DNA of 64,000 nt from Daucus carota subsp. sativus (lineage: Eukaryota; Streptophyta; Magnoliopsida; Apiales; Apiaceae). The position numbers and the translations under genes were made by a program. Numbering within the stretch: position 1 is the stretch's first letter; each line of letters begins with the position of its first letter. The notes under the pieces are model-generated. The model made no database searches and was not told the DNA's origin. It saw only the letters and a list, made by a program, of their open reading frames with translations. This document shows, in pieces, positions 25,437 to 37,900 of this stretch. The stretch lies in the NCBI RefSeq assembly GCF_001625215.2, contig NC_030383.2:56472949-56536948 (forward strand). Direction: 5' to 3'.

Positions 25437-25600
25437 CGGGTGTCGAAATCATCTTCTCCTTTTCTTTCTCTCCTCACCCTCTCCCCCAAATTTCCACACC
25501 ATCCTCCCCATATAATATATTTTAATGTCTCGCGTGTGTATATATACTTACATGCATATACATAGACCCCCAACTTCACAACTCCAAGAAGCTTCCTCTT
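24534..25600. other. Spacer and CCX promoter
   Basis: AT-rich spacer with a short duplication at about 25078-25190 (TAGTAAATTTATATATTATTT twice). Near the gene the strand becomes strongly CT-rich, with a (CT)n run at about 25400-25434, a composition common in plant core promoters and leaders. Confidence 0.4.
25400..25434 (+). repeat. (CT)n microsatellite upstream of the CCX gene
   Basis: An uninterrupted CT repeat of about 17 units in the probable core promoter or leader of the exchanger gene. Pyrimidine patches of this type are known core-promoter features in plants, but its role here is inference. Confidence 0.8.
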
Positions 25601-25869
25601 TATTGTCTCCTTTCCTTTCCTTATCTCAGGTGAACACGCATTTCACTCTATCTGTCCAAGAATTTGTGTATTAAGTCTCCTGTTTTTGTTGATTTGTGTT
25701 CTATCTTATTTATGTCAAGAAGTTGTCATTTTCTTTGTTTTTAGCCTAATTTGTGTCTTATTTTGTCAAACTATAGGCCCCTTTTTGTTAAGAAGACTAA
25801 AGATTCGAACTTTAGAGTTGATTAGTACTTTTGTGGGTCAAAAGTGTGTTGAATTCTTGTGGTGTTGTG

Positions 25870-27828
25870 ATGGGGTTTGTTGATTTTTTCAATGGGTTTT
25901 ATCACAAGAAACACATGAAGTTTCGTGGGGCTTTTAATGGTGTTTGTGCTTCTGTGCTACTTGTCTTCTTGTTTTACCAAAAGGGTATTTTTAATAGTCC
26001 ACTACAAGATCAGTCTTTGGTTGTTGCCAAGAATTGGGATTTTAGAGGGGATCTGCTGCACAATGAGACTGTGATTCGAAGGAATTTAAATGAAGTTGGC
26101 TTGAATATAAGTGATTTTGAAGAAGATATACTGAGTGATTTGTTTGCTGAAGAGCCTGATGCTTGTGCTGGATTGTATGATCATGAAGGCTTCAATAGCC
26201 AGTGTGAGTTCTTGACTGCCTATCCTGAATGTACATCAGGGGGCTTTTTTGATTACATCCGGTTTTTCTCTTGTGACTGCGAGAATGTTAAAATTTTGGG
26301 TTTTGTGGCATTGGGAGTTTGGTTGATTGCTTTGTTTTATCTATTGGGTAATACTGCTTCAGACTACTTTTGCTGTTCTCTCGAGAAGCTATCAGATCAA
26401 TGGAACTTGCCGCCTACTGTTGCTGGGGTGACTCTTCTCCCGTTGGGTAATGGGGCACCTGACGTGTTTGCTAGCATTGCTGCTTTTGTTGGAAGTGATG
26501 AAGGAGGCGTTGGACTTAACAGCGTGTTAGGTGGAGCTGTCTTCGTGACTTGTGTTGTTGTTGGGACTATTTCTCTTATTGTAGCTGAGCAACGTGTTCA
26601 GATTGACAAGAAATGTTTTATAAGAGATGTAGGTTTCTTTCTATTTGCTCTTCTTTCCTTGCTTGTCATTTTAATTGTTGGGAAGTTGAGTATTGGTGGT
26701 GCAATTGCGTTTGTTGCCATCTATGTTGTTTATGCGATCTCCATCGTTGCATATGAGCTTTGGAGAAGAGGTTCACGAAGTTTGAAACTGCATTCTGTTA
26801 GGCAATTGTTACCTGTTGCAGGGAGTATGTTTTCTCGGGAAAACGGAGACGAGGAGTCTTTATATACTGGACTTTTGGAATCTAGAAACGAGGTGCCACA
26901 CCTTCAAACCAAGTTACCTCACTGGATGTGGGCTTCCAGTGTAGTAATATATGCAAATGATTCCATAGATGCTAATTTGCAGGAGACCCCAAAGCTTCTC
27001 TGGGGCTGGAACGACGAGGAGACAACAGAGAACTCATATCTTTCATGTTCTAGGATATGCTCTTTTCTGGAATTACCATTCGTACTCCCCAGACGATTGA
27101 CCATTCCTGTAATTGAGGACAATCGCTGGTCAAAGGGGTATGCTGTGGCCAGTGCTTCACTGGCCCCTATTCTTCTGGCATTTATTTGGAACACCCAAGA
27201 TAATCTTAATTTCTGGAATGGTGAAATTGCATATATAGTTGGAACAGTAGCTGGTTGTGCTCTTGGTTTTCTTGCTTTTAAGTTCACTTCATCAGATCAG
27301 CCACCTCAGAGTTACCTGTTACCATGGATTCTTGGCGGCTTCTTTATGAGCATCATCTGGTTCTACATTATTGCCAATGAGCTAGTTGCTCTGCTGGTGT
27401 CTTTAGGTGTTATATTTGGAGTTAATCCATCTCTCCTCGGGCTAACTGTACTGGCATGGGGTAACTCGATGGGTGATTTAATGTCTAATGTTGCACTGGC
27501 TATGAATGGTGGAGACGGCATCCAGATTGCCATGTCAGGATGCTTTGCTGGGCCAATGTTTAACACCCTTGCTGGTTTGGGGATCTCTATGCTGCTTGGA
27601 GCCTGGTATAAGAGACCCCATTTATATATAATCCCTCGAGACACTAGCTTGTATTATACTTTGGGTTTTCTTATGCTAGGGCTCGTATGGTCACTCATTG
27701 TCCTACCAAAATCTGACATGCGCCCTACCAAGGTTTTGGGCATTGGCCTTATGACTATCTATCTGATATTTCTTTCTTTAAGGGTTACCATGGCCATGAG
27801 TGATGGGTCATTAATAGGATCAGATTGA
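25870..27828 (+). CDS. CCX4: Cation/calcium exchanger of the CCX (NCKX-like) family
   Basis: A single open exon encodes 652 aa, the usual size of plant CCX proteins. Both alpha-repeat signatures that bind the transported ion are intact: GNGAPDVFAS at residues 193-202 and GNSMGDLMSN at 531-540. There are hydrophobic segments at about 22-36, 143-160, 222-239, 254-300, 425-441, 453-470, 484-515 and near the C-terminus. An extracytosolic-type cysteine-bearing region lies at 97-137, and a hydrophilic loop at about 300-420 separates the two halves. CCX proteins exchange H+ or monovalent cations against Ca2+, K+ or Na+ at internal or plasma membranes; the ion is not predictable from sequence. ATG 25870 was chosen because the frame upstream has no ATG. 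The leader probably holds an intron (donor near 25628). It seems nearest to Arabidopsis CCX3/CCX4 by memory. Confidence 0.95.
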   Translation: MGFVDFFNGFYHKKHMKFRGAFNGVCASVLLVFLFYQKGIFNSPLQDQSLVVAKNWDFRGDLLHNETVIRRNLNEVGLNISDFEEDILSDLFAEEPDACAGLYDHEGFNSQCEFLTAYPECTSGGFFDYIRFFSCDCENVKILGFVALGVWLIALFYLLGNTASDYFCCSLEKLSDQWNLPPTVAGVTLLPLGNGAPDVFASIAAFVGSDEGGVGLNSVLGGAVFVTCVVVGTISLIVAEQRVQIDKKCFIRDVGFFLFALLSLLVILIVGKLSIGGAIAFVAIYVVYAISIVAYELWRRGSRSLKLHSVRQLLPVAGSMFSRENGDEESLYTGLLESRNEVPHLQTKLPHWMWASSVVIYANDSIDANLQETPKLLWGWNDEETTENSYLSCSRICSFLELPFVLPRRLTIPVIEDNRWSKGYAVASASLAPILLAFIWNTQDNLNFWNGEIAYIVGTVAGCALGFLAFKFTSSDQPPQSYLLPWILGGFFMSIIWFYIIANELVALLVSLGVIFGVNPSLLGLTVLAWGNSMGDLMSNVALAMNGGDGIQIAMSGCFAGPMFNTLAGLGISMLLGAWYKRPHLYIIPRDTSLYYTLGFLMLGLVWSLIVLPKSDMRPTKVLGIGLMTIYLIFLSLRVTMAMSDGSLIGSD

Positions 27829-29226
27829 GATTAGATTGGTTATTGTACAAAAGAAACTTGTAGAATATGTAGATAACTGTACTTCCTCTTTTTTTTTCTT
27901 TTTTTTCTTTTTTTTTTTTACAAATAGCTAATCTTGCAGCTTATGCACCTTACATTCCAGGCATGTGGATGTCAAAGCTTAAGATGTATTAACATAATCA
28001 AATAGCACTACTTCCATAGCAAGTTCATGTATGTGATAAGTTCTGTGTTCGGATTTCCGAAATATCTGTTTGTATTTGCTTGTGAGTATAGGTTTTACAC
28101 TTTTACTTAGCTACAATAAGATTATGTATTATTACGGTATTTGGTCACTTGGAGCCTCCACAAGATTATGTAATTTGGTCTGTTTGTTGTAGCAGCGTTG
28201 AGTGTCTGCACTCTGCAGCATGGGATTGGGAGTCATTTTATAGACAAACTCACTTGAACTAGTTTAATTGTATAAATTGATTGTTGTGGAATTTTGGGTT
28301 GATGCTAGTATGCACCTAGAGAACTGATCTTTGTAATCCACTTGGTGTTTTTTCTTCAACTTTCCTAACAAGCTGAAATCGAATGTTATGTATGTTTGTA
28401 CTCCCTTCCGGTGGCAACATGTTCTGTACTTCTATACATCTGTTAACAAAAGTCATATGAGTCGTAATTTTCACAAGTGTCATAACTTAATGATGGCAAT
28501 AGGTTCCATACATCTGTTAACCAAAGTCATCTGAGTCGTAATCGTCACAAGTGTCATAACTCAATGATATGCTTTTATGTCTGTAACATCTAGTATTTCT
28601 TGAAAGGAAGTTCAGAAAAGAATCAAGATGATGCTGATGAAGATCGGTAGGATGCTGAAGTTCTGGTGGATAATAAGGTTTTATCGAAGCCTCTTCAGCG
28701 ATTTATTTATATATTTATTTATTTTATCTATCATCCAGGTCCTGATTTTATTTTTTTAAGTCTGTCCGAATATTCTTTGGTCATCTTTAATCATCTGAAT
28801 ACAAATTTTAAAACTGGATTACGCGCAAATACCAAAAAAACTTATTCATGATTTTGGAACAAAACTATTGCAGGAATTGTAGATGGATGAGCCCAGTTGA
28901 TTGAGGTAAATTCAAGTATTAACTTTGAATCTTTGATTGAAGTTAAAACTCGTTGTCTGGTTTCTGTTCCAGTTTGAATGTTGTACCATGTAGTAGTTGA
29001 AATCAAATTAGCTCAAACTTCATATTAGTCTTGCATGACATGTCAACCGGATAAAATAGAAATTACCTGTCAAAACTGAATAATAAGACTTCTCTACATT
29101 CTACAAAATAATATCTTGATCAATATTATTTATTTAGTTAACAAAAAACAAGGAAATCATGCTTGGTTTGTAGGGATGAAAAGTTCAGGTCTGTGTTATT
29201 TACATTCGGGTCTCGACTCGTCAGTT
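27829..29226. other. CCX 3' flank and spacer
   Basis: The 3' UTR begins with a T-rich tract at about 27890-27920. A 74-bp tandem duplication lies at 28431-28575 (CATCTGTTAAC at 28437 and 28511). No further gene recognised. Confidence 0.45.
28431..28575. repeat. 74-bp tandem duplication
   Basis: Two adjacent copies contain CATCTGTTAAC, AAAGTCAT, TGAGTCGTAAT and CACAAGTGTCATAACT in the same order, with offset 74 bp and only a few differences. Confidence 0.85.
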
Positions 29227-30020
29227 TTAGCATCTGGTTGATCCATCATATATGTAGTCCAGAACGGCAATGACTCCGATAACAAAAGCTTGATCAATTC
29301 CAGGATTTACTACAACACGGTACATATCATTTCTTGCTGTTATTTCCTCTGGGCCAACCTACAGGTAATCCATTGTTTAGTGTTTATGGAACTAGAATCA
29401 GTTGACAAATTTATTTGAATAACAACTTCCTCTCTTTACAGAAAGAGTTTTAGGAAGAAATCTGTTACCTCTGCTATTACATTGCCTTTGGAGTCGACAA
29501 TACTGCATGCTCTATCTGGAAAATACCCCTTGATTTCAAAATCCCGCCTTCTGTTTTGGTATTCATTCTCATCAATAGAAATTTTCATCAAATTCTGATT
29601 CACGATACAGGAATGAGGCTGTTTTACCCTGAAAAGTGGCTTGTCAGATCCTTGAAACTCGACACTGTAGCCTCTCCATTGCCTATATATGCTAATCGCT
29701 TCAACCAGCCCTCCCTACAATAACAACAACATATGATGAAATATTCTTAAGCTTTAAGTTGAACAGATCTATAGTTTTACGGATACCTTTCTGCGAATGA
29801 GAAGCAGAGCATTGCCATTGCCATCGCTTACAAGCAGCTCATCCTTTCTGCCCAAAACACCACAACCATCTATTCTGAAAATAACTTTTTGACTCCAATC
29901 CGTGACTACAAAACCTCCTCCGGTCACCACATGCGGCCTCTTTCGAACTCTTAGAATCACTTGAGAAGATGAACAGAAATTTTTGCTAATTATTGGCAAT
30001 ATATGTCCTCCTGCAGCCAT
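29227..30020 (-). CDS. LURP-one-related protein (LOR, DUF567, tubby-C-like fold)
   Basis: Three coding exons on the minus strand: 29787-30020, 29469-29714 and 29227-29358. They join in frame to 203 aa, a typical LOR length. Family features are the run of beta-strand blocks GGGFVVTDWSQKVIFRID, DELLVSDGNGNALLLIRRK, FEIKGYFPDRACSIVDSKGN and, near the end, YRVVVNPGIDQAFVIGVIAV followed by LDYIYDG. Intron positions also fit the family. LURP1 of Arabidopsis is needed for resistance to the oomycete Hyaloperonospora, but most LOR members have no known function; the fold resembles Tubby C-terminal domains and phospholipid scramblases. No signal peptide is seen. ATG 30020 is the first ATG of the open exon. 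Subfamily was not assigned. Confidence 0.9.
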
Positions 30021-30983
30021 TGTTTTATCTGTTTTCTCTCCAATGACTCTGCATAACTCCAAACTCTTGCCTTGTTATATAGAGCCACATAACTATTCTA
30101 GAGCAATTTAAATAAATATTTTTTCTATGGTTTGGCAATTCTTGACTTAAGTAGATGAGAATCATTTGAATGCTGCACGAAACCAAGGTTGTTTATACTC
30201 ACGCATTGGACTCATTTTAAAAATAGCTTTTTACATGAGTTTAACATGAAGCTTAACTCTTAAGTTTCATCAATGAGTTTTCGGATCCAATGAACTAAAG
30301 AAACGTGAGTTTTTAAATTTTGGTTGCTTGAGTTGCTTTAAGAATATAGAAAGTAAAGGCCTTTTTTCATTCCAAAAAAAGAAGTCAAAGATAGTTTTGG
30401 TTTTTGATGCGTATATTATTGAAATGCATCTTCTTTTCTTGCAAAGAGGTTTATTTCCACTTTGATCGATAGAGTAAAGATTTCCATGAGAAAACTCTGA
30501 AAATATACAAAAAATAACAAATTTGTGTTGCTGCTATAGATTCTATCTCAATACCAAAGCTAGTTTGTAGAGTATTCTCAAGAATCCTCAAGAATTCGAG
30601 TATTCGTTGGGATACCCGGAATCCTTGTTTCATGACATTATCAGAATATTGCTAATCAGTTGAATTTGTCTCATTTACAAATTATCACCTATGTTACCAG
30701 GACTCGGCTGAAAGTGCCCAAACTAGATACGTGTTCGAGTGTCGGACTAGTCAATATCTTGAAAATTTTACATGTTTTTAGCCAAAGATAAGTGTGGGAG
30801 TGTCTACCATGCCCGAATATCAAATGTCCAACACGGGTACTCGAGACAAAATGAAGAGTCGGGACAACGTAGATAATCACAAAAAATATAACATAGCAAA
30901 AGAAGGGGTCTTCAGAGCTTTCTTTGATGCAAAACAAACAAGTAGAAAGCCATCACAATGGACTGGATAAGCAACCACATATC
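30021..30983. other. Spacer between the LOR and subtilase genes
   Basis: Contains the LOR promoter and the subtilase 3' UTR. No gene, transposon end or repeat recognised; short minus-strand open frames at 30451-30937 lack domains and were not accepted. Confidence 0.45.
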
Positions 30984-33357
30984 TTAATCACGCGTCCATG
31001 AGAAAGCAACTGGACTGCTAACTTGGTGTTTGGCATTGTTCCAGCTGATAGAACCAAATGCACTTTTCCCTGCCTCGATTATGACCTTTTTCGTCCTGAA
31101 TGTAATAGTGTATTGGTGCTTATCTCCTACATTTTTGAAAACAAGCTTACTGGGATTCACGGTCATGTCTATGACAGAGGGTGCATCGACAACAACCTCG
31201 TAGGCTGATCCAGCAGCTCCAACATTGGTCAGCTCACGAGTGTAGTGTACAACTCTTGATTTACCGAAAATGACAGAGAACGATGGGTAGTTTAACTGTC
31301 CCGGATCAGAGAGTCTCTTAGAACATGTAATGTTTGAGTGCTTCGCTATTGATTGAATTTGAGCAATGCTATAGTCTAGTGAGCAGAGGAATGCAATGTA
31401 GTCTTCAGGTGACGAGTCATATACGAGGCCTGGAGACATGGCCTTGTAAGGGTCAACGTAACCTGACCCGTATGCCCATGGATTCGACTTGTTGCCTGTT
31501 TCTGCATTGCGGAATGGGGACTCAGTGTTGTCTCGCGTGTAGGCAGTGGTCATGAGAGCAGATTTGATTGCACTCGTACTCCAATCTGGATGTCCTGCTT
31601 TCAGCAACGCTGCTACCCCGCTGATATGAGGACAAGACATTGATGTGCCTGCTCATTTTTACTATGTCAGTCAAATCTGCATTTTTAGCTGTTCTTTTTT
31701 GTTACAAGTCGGAATTTGCTTTTCAAAAGTCTTAAATATATTTACCTGACATAATGCGGTACTTTGTCCTCCGAGTATCAGAATCCAACACAGATGGCCC
31801 AACAGCCTCCGACGATGCAGCCAGTATGCTAACTCCAGGTCCGATCACGTCAGGCTTCAAAATCTGCGGTGTCACTACATTAGGCCCGCGGGAGCTGAAT
31901 GGAGCCACCAGTGGTGAAGGCCTCACTCCCAAAACCGTCCCACCGAAGACCAAAGTTGCTGTAGGATTCTTAACTTTCCTCAAATACTCCCTTATAACAT
32001 CCCCCATTTTCTGTCCCACGGCTACTGTCGGTATAACATGGCTGTCAGTCTGCAGGTCCTCGCAATTCTCAGCAGTGTTAGCCAATATCATTCCCACTCC
32101 TCCAGCATTCTTCACCGCCTCACCCTTCTCCACACGCTTGTTAACTGCACGATCACAAACAACCACTTTCCCGCGTACCAAGTCTGGATCAAGTGAACCA
32201 GCTAAACACAAATTTGAACTATTCCTACCTTTATTATAAAAAATCCCCACAGGTTTGCCCCCAATGCCAGTCCCCCCTGATATGGAAACCCCATAGAGGC
32301 GACGACCATCCCCCAAAACTACATAGGCAGGGAAATCCCGGTCTATAGTTCCAGCTCCTACTGTCATTAACCACGGTGCCACATTAAACAATGAGGACTG
32401 AGCCGGACCGTCATTTCCAACTGAAGTGGACACAAAAATCCCCTTTTCCATTGCTGTAAACGCTGCGATGGCTATGGAGTTGCTGTAATAAGGACCTGAC
32501 GGGCCACCAATGGATATCGACAGCACGTTGACACCATCATTCATTGCACTCTCCATCCCTGCAAGTACATCAGAGCCTAAACAACGGGATTCCCAGCATA
32601 CTTTATAGGTGGCAACTCGAGCATGACTTGCAATCCCGCGTGCTGTCCCATTCGCATAGCCAAACATACTAGCGTTGGCCACAGGGGATCCGGCTGCTAT
32701 GCTGGCAGTATGCGTCCCGTGACTGGTCCTATCCCGCGGTGAAATAGTTTCTTTAGCTCTCTTTCCCATTTCCTTTTCGTAGCCTTTAGAAAACATCCGG
32801 GCTCCAATTAATTTCTTGTTGCATGAACTCTGGTGAAAATCAGGGCCTGATTCGCATTCTCCTCGCCATCTTGATGGTACTCCTGGCATTCCATTGTCAG
32901 CAAAGCTCTCTGATTCAGACCAAACACCAGAATCTAAAACACCTATAATAATATCCTGTGAGGCCTTGTTGAGTTCTTGGAAACTATAGCCTGCCCACAA
33001 ATCCACTTCTCTGTCTAGGCCAAGGAACTCTGGCGTCCGAGTGGTGTGCAAGGCGTAGACTGACTCTTCCTGAATGTCAATAACAGAGTCGTATTGACGA
33101 AGTTGTTGGGCTTCTTGGAGGCTAAGAGATGCAGAAAAACCATGGTAGGTGGTGGTGTAGGTGTAAAGGAGAGTGGCGGAGGAGGAGAGGGATTGAAGGT
33201 TGGAAGAATACCAGGCGTGATGAGTTTCGACATGATCAGGTTTTTGGTAATGTTTCATATGCACAATGTAGGTTTGCTCAGATGCATCAGCACCAGTGAT
33301 ACTGATGCTGGACTGAAGAAAGATAGTCACCAGAGCTAACAATACGCCACAACTCAT
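30984..33357 (-). CDS. SBT1.8: Subtilisin-like serine protease, SBT1 clade (copy A)
   Basis: Two exons, 31746-33357 and 30984-31648, split inside the glycine codon of GTSMS by a 97-bp intron; 758 aa, the normal prepro-subtilase length. Order: signal peptide (~1-24), I9 propeptide ([12 protein letters not shown] to about residue 104, ending at the [13 protein letters not shown] junction), S8 catalytic domain with inserted PA domain ([14 protein letters not shown] to VIPTVAVGQ), then fibronectin III-like C-terminus. Catalytic residues are visible: Asp142 (GVLDSGVW), His213 (SHGTHTAS), oxyanion Asn315 (SVGNDGP), Ser540 (GTSMSCPH). Secreted apoplastic protease. Some residues near the active site differ from copy B (DSGVWSES against [16 protein letters not shown] against DVDGHGTH). 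The frame upstream of ATG 33357 has no ATG. It is a tandem duplicate of the next gene. Confidence 0.95.
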
Positions 33358-34988
33358 TTTTGCTGGTGCTATTAGCAATGAATATTTGAGCAAGTAGATT
33401 ACATGGTCGGACTTTTTAAATAATTTAGTGTTTATGTGTTATCACTCGCATTTGATATAACACCTTGCATATATTTAGTGCAAACATTTCATTTGAAATT
33501 ATTAGCATACCTAAGATGATAGAGATATTTTTGTCAGTTTTGCCGGAAAAAATATTATCATACATTCAAATTATGCAAAACTTTCATGTCGAACCTGGGT
33601 ATTCTATAACATTTGAAAAGGATGGTGATTTAGTCCCCTACTAGTTGCAAATATATTTTGAGCACGAGTTCAAATATTGCAGACGCATGCCTGAGATTCG
33701 TGATTGGTGATTGGGTTCGGGTTCCTATTAGACGTATGATGCATCATACTATCGGTGGAAAAAAATTGTTAGGTGACATTAGTCTTAGATTTTTGATAAA
33801 AATGCAGGGAACTACGGTATCTTTCAGCATACAAACTTATTATAAGATTTTTATCATCCAACAATTTTTTTCTCGCTAAAATTTGATGTTTATAGTCGAT
33901 TGTTGTGGATCATTATCCATTTTCAATCTGGCAGTCTGCTCAAGACTAATCTGTTGATCAAGATCAAGCAGCACTATTTTAAACAAATTGCAGCTGGATT
34001 GTCTCGTATGGGACAAAGGGCTGAGCAAGGTCTCGTGCTTTTGGCCGGCTCACCCGTCAAGCACGGAAGAAATTATGAGTTGGATTAAGATTCCTATGTG
34101 AAAACTTGTTAATCTTCCTCTATACAGTATGTATGAATATAAAGAGCCACTGTGAACTCCACAATGTGGGAAAGCATGAGAAAGAAATATATTGTTACCA
34201 CTTCTGTCAAACAGTTTTGCAGCAACTGTAGAAATATTAGTTCTCATCGTCATCATCTTAAAAGTTTAACCTAAAACATGATCTGTGAGTAGAGTGTTTC
34301 AACTTCTTCGTGTTAAAAGGTTCATGTTCGAGCTCATTCAGAGATTAAATTTCAGGTGGGACGGTATCATCCTCCTCAAATATTTCGCTTCGTTAAAATA
34401 AAATTATACTCTTTCTCCTTATCAGCGATTAAATTTCAGGTGAGACACCGTCATCCTCCTATATTTGGCTTAATGAAAATAGAATCATACTCAAATTATA
34501 CGCGTTCCACTTGTAAGAGGTTATAAACGGTCAAGAATTGATATATTTAAGATTAGAAAAACTTATCAGAGGTTAAAGATGTAGATAAATGCTTATTGTA
34601 ATGTGCATGTATTTATATATAATTGGCATTCTAATTGGTAAAATGGTGAATCTTCGGAATATCTTGCATAACAGATTAGAGAGGAAACAGAGGAACCATA
34701 TAGGAATAATTTATATTTGACTGAAGTCAAGTGCAACTTCATTTCATTAAATAAGCACCAATCCAACTGTTTTTCATGTTGGATTTCCATTACAAGCCGC
34801 CTTAATCTACTGCATATAATTTGAGCATTACATCAGGGTTATAAAATCACAATAAGACTTCTCAACTCAGGCTTCCTCCATCACATTCATCTCTTGCACT
34901 TTACTTTAAAATTGCTCGCAGGGTTTACTCTGATGAATGCGAGAGAAGCAAGAGAAGGTAAGCCTTGATGGACTAAAAGAACATTCAC
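33358..34988. other. Spacer between the tandem subtilases
   Basis: Promoter of subtilase copy A and 3' flank of copy B. A short repeated phrase, AGAGATTAAATTTCAGGTGGGAC against CGATTAAATTTCAGGTGAGAC, occurs at about 34340 and 34428. No remnant of a third subtilase copy was recognised. Confidence 0.4.
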
Positions 34989-37900
34989 TTATCTCACTAG
35001 ACGTGACCATTGAAAAGAAACTGGGCTGCTAACTTGGTGTTCAGCATTGTTCCAGCTGATTGATCCGAATGAGCTCTTCCCCATCCTGTTCATCCCCCTC
35101 TTCGAAACAAATGTGACTGTGTACCGGAGCTTATCGCCTACGTTTTTGAATGTTAGTTTAGTTGGATTCACAGTCACCCCGACGTTAGTTGGTGCATTGA
35201 TCACAACTTCGTATTCTGATCCTGCAGCTCCCACATTTGTTAGTTCACGAGTGTATCGTGCAACTCTGGACTTCCCGAAAACAATGGAGAATGAAGGGTA
35301 GTTTAAGTGGCCTGGATCAGCAAATTTCTTGGCGCATGTTACGTTGGGATGTTTCACAATGGTTTGAATGTGAGCAATGCTGTAGTCCATGGAGCAAAGG
35401 AATGCAACATAGTCTTGTGATGTTAAGTCATACACAAGGCCAGGAGATATGGCCTTGTGAGGGTCGACGTGGCCTGCTCCATATGCCCATGGGTCAGATA
35501 AACCACCTGTTGCTGCATCACGGAGTGGGGATTTGGTGTTGTCTTGAGTGTAGGCAGTGGTCATGAGGGCAGATTTGATTGCGCTTGGACTCCATTCTGG
35601 ATGTGCTGCTTTCAGCAGTGCTGCCAACCCACTGATATGAGGGCAAGACATTGAAGTACCTAATCATTTCAACCGCGTAAAAACTTGTTAGAACACTTTC
35701 TGAAATAGATCGAATTCTGGTACAAATATTTTGAACAAATGAACCTACAATCAAGTTCAAATCATGATCTCGCAGCTATATGGTAAGCATTAAAATTCTG
35801 AGGCCAATTTAATTCAGGACCCCATATAAAGAATCTAATAAAGATATTGCACAATACAGAATAAACAAACTTAAGTACCCTCTAAATCAGGGAACAAATA
35901 GCACATACTCAAGTGAGCCTTCTCCAGTCTCCACAACATCAATAAAAATACCTAATTATGCAGCATAACCTAACCAATAAGTACAGCAATAATGTCTATC
36001 AATACTAGTCTCGACAATTGCCTACTTTTAACCTATCCCACTCAATTAGCAAGACTCATCCACCTACAAATGTAAACAACATGATAACTTTGAATCCCCA
36101 CATAACTTTACAACAAACTATCCACACTATCATCATACTCTAAGTTTAATTGTATAAAGATCACAGTCACCCATTGTTCTGTAACTTTACTTTTCAACAA
36201 CCCACCCAAAAAGAAGAAACAAATTGAGAATAATACTTGCTTGAGAAAAAGCAAAATTTTGCTGTAAAGATAATGTGACCTATGAATATCAAGACTTTAA
36301 ATTATGAATATCTCAAAGAGATTAATGTCAAGACTCCATGTAATTAATGTTTCTAACAAGCTTGATCACAACATAATTCTTCCAATAAAACAGCATAATG
36401 ATTCTAGTAGCTGAATAAATATAATCTGTTGAAATGTCGAAGCCTTTAACAAGTACTTAACTAGGTAGGTGAACCTTCTCTTTTTTCAAATCGCTTATCG
36501 ATTAAAGAATCGGTTGGAATTATCACGCTTAATCTTAAGCTTATAACTATATCAATCAGTCCATAAATGACCTTCTAAAGCTTAAGAACTTAAAATGTCT
36601 ATGATTAAGCAGCTTACGCAATTGATAACTAACTTAAGAACTTACACTACCTAGCAAATGACATCAATATACTAACCAAAGGAATCATCAAGAATATATG
36701 ACTCTCTACTTAATAAACAACAATTAAACCAAAATTTATCGCAGAATTGAGTATACCTGACATGATATTGTACTGAGTCTTCCTACTATCCGAATCCAAT
36801 CCAGTAGGTCCAACAGCCTCTGACCAACCAGCCAAAATATTAACACCCGGGCCAATCACATCCGGCTTCAATATCTGCGGTGTCACAACATTAGGCCCTC
36901 TCGAACTAAAGGCCGCCACCACAGGCGATGGCCTTACACCCAATACCGTCCCACCAAAACTTAAAACTGCGGTCGGATTCTCCTGCTTCTTCACATACTC
37001 CCTTATAACATCCCCCATTTTTCGCCCCACCGCAACCGCTGGGAGCAAATGACTATCCGCCACAAGCTCCTCACCACTCTCCGCCGTGTTAGCCAATATC
37101 AGCCCTACTCCCCCTGCATCCTTAACCACTTTCCCCTTCTCCACACGCGCGTTAACACCGCGATCACACAAAACCACTTTGCCTCGAACCGTTTCCGGTT
37201 CCAGTGAACCGGGTAAACACAAATTACTCGAACTACTCATACCCTTATTGTACACTATCCCAACCGGTTTTTCACCCATACCACCACCACTATATAATGA
37301 AACTCCGGTAAATTTTCTCCCATCTCCTAAAACCGCAAAAGCCGGGAAATCCCGGTCCAGAGTCCCGGCCCCGACCGTCATGATCCACGGGGCCACATTC
37401 GCTAACGAACTCTGAACCGGACCGCTATTCCCGGCCGAACACGACACCAAAATCCCCATCTCCATCGCTGTAAAAGCCCCAATAGCAATCGTATCACGAT
37501 AAAACGGTCCAGACCCTCCCCCCAACGACATCGACAGCACATCCACCCCGTCGTGAATCGCACGCTCCATCCCCGCGAGTATATCCGACCCAAAACACCC
37601 CGCCTTCCAACACACCTTATACGTCGCCACCCTCGCATGCATCGCCATCCCACGCGCCACCCCACTCGCGTACCCCAACAAGCTCGCGTTCCCCACATGG
37701 GACCCAGCCGCCGTGCTCGCCGTGTGGGTCCCATGCCCATCCACGTCACGCGGAGACACACTCTCCTTCCCCTTCTTCGGCGAGTTCCCAACCGCAGCCA
37801 AGTATCCCTTCGAAAACGCTCTTGCTCCGATCAACTTCTTGTTACAAACTTTCGGGTCAAAATCCTGACCCGACTCACACTCCCCCTTCCACCGGGTCGG

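Noticed and set aside
25244-25579. 111-codon minus-strand frame with Arg-Glu repeats
   Set aside because: It is a translation of the (CT)n microsatellite and leader of the CCX gene, not a protein.
26919-27644. Minus-strand frames inside the CCX gene
   Set aside because: They lie opposite an intact exchanger frame with both alpha-repeat motifs and have no recognisable content.
29227-30020. Assigning the LURP-one-related gene to LOR8, which would extend synteny with Arabidopsis chromosome 2
   Set aside because: The remembered LOR8 sequence blocks do not fit well; the subfamily was left open.
31754-32239. 161-codon plus-strand frame opposite subtilase copy A
   Set aside because: Antisense shadow of the subtilase exon with no domain features.
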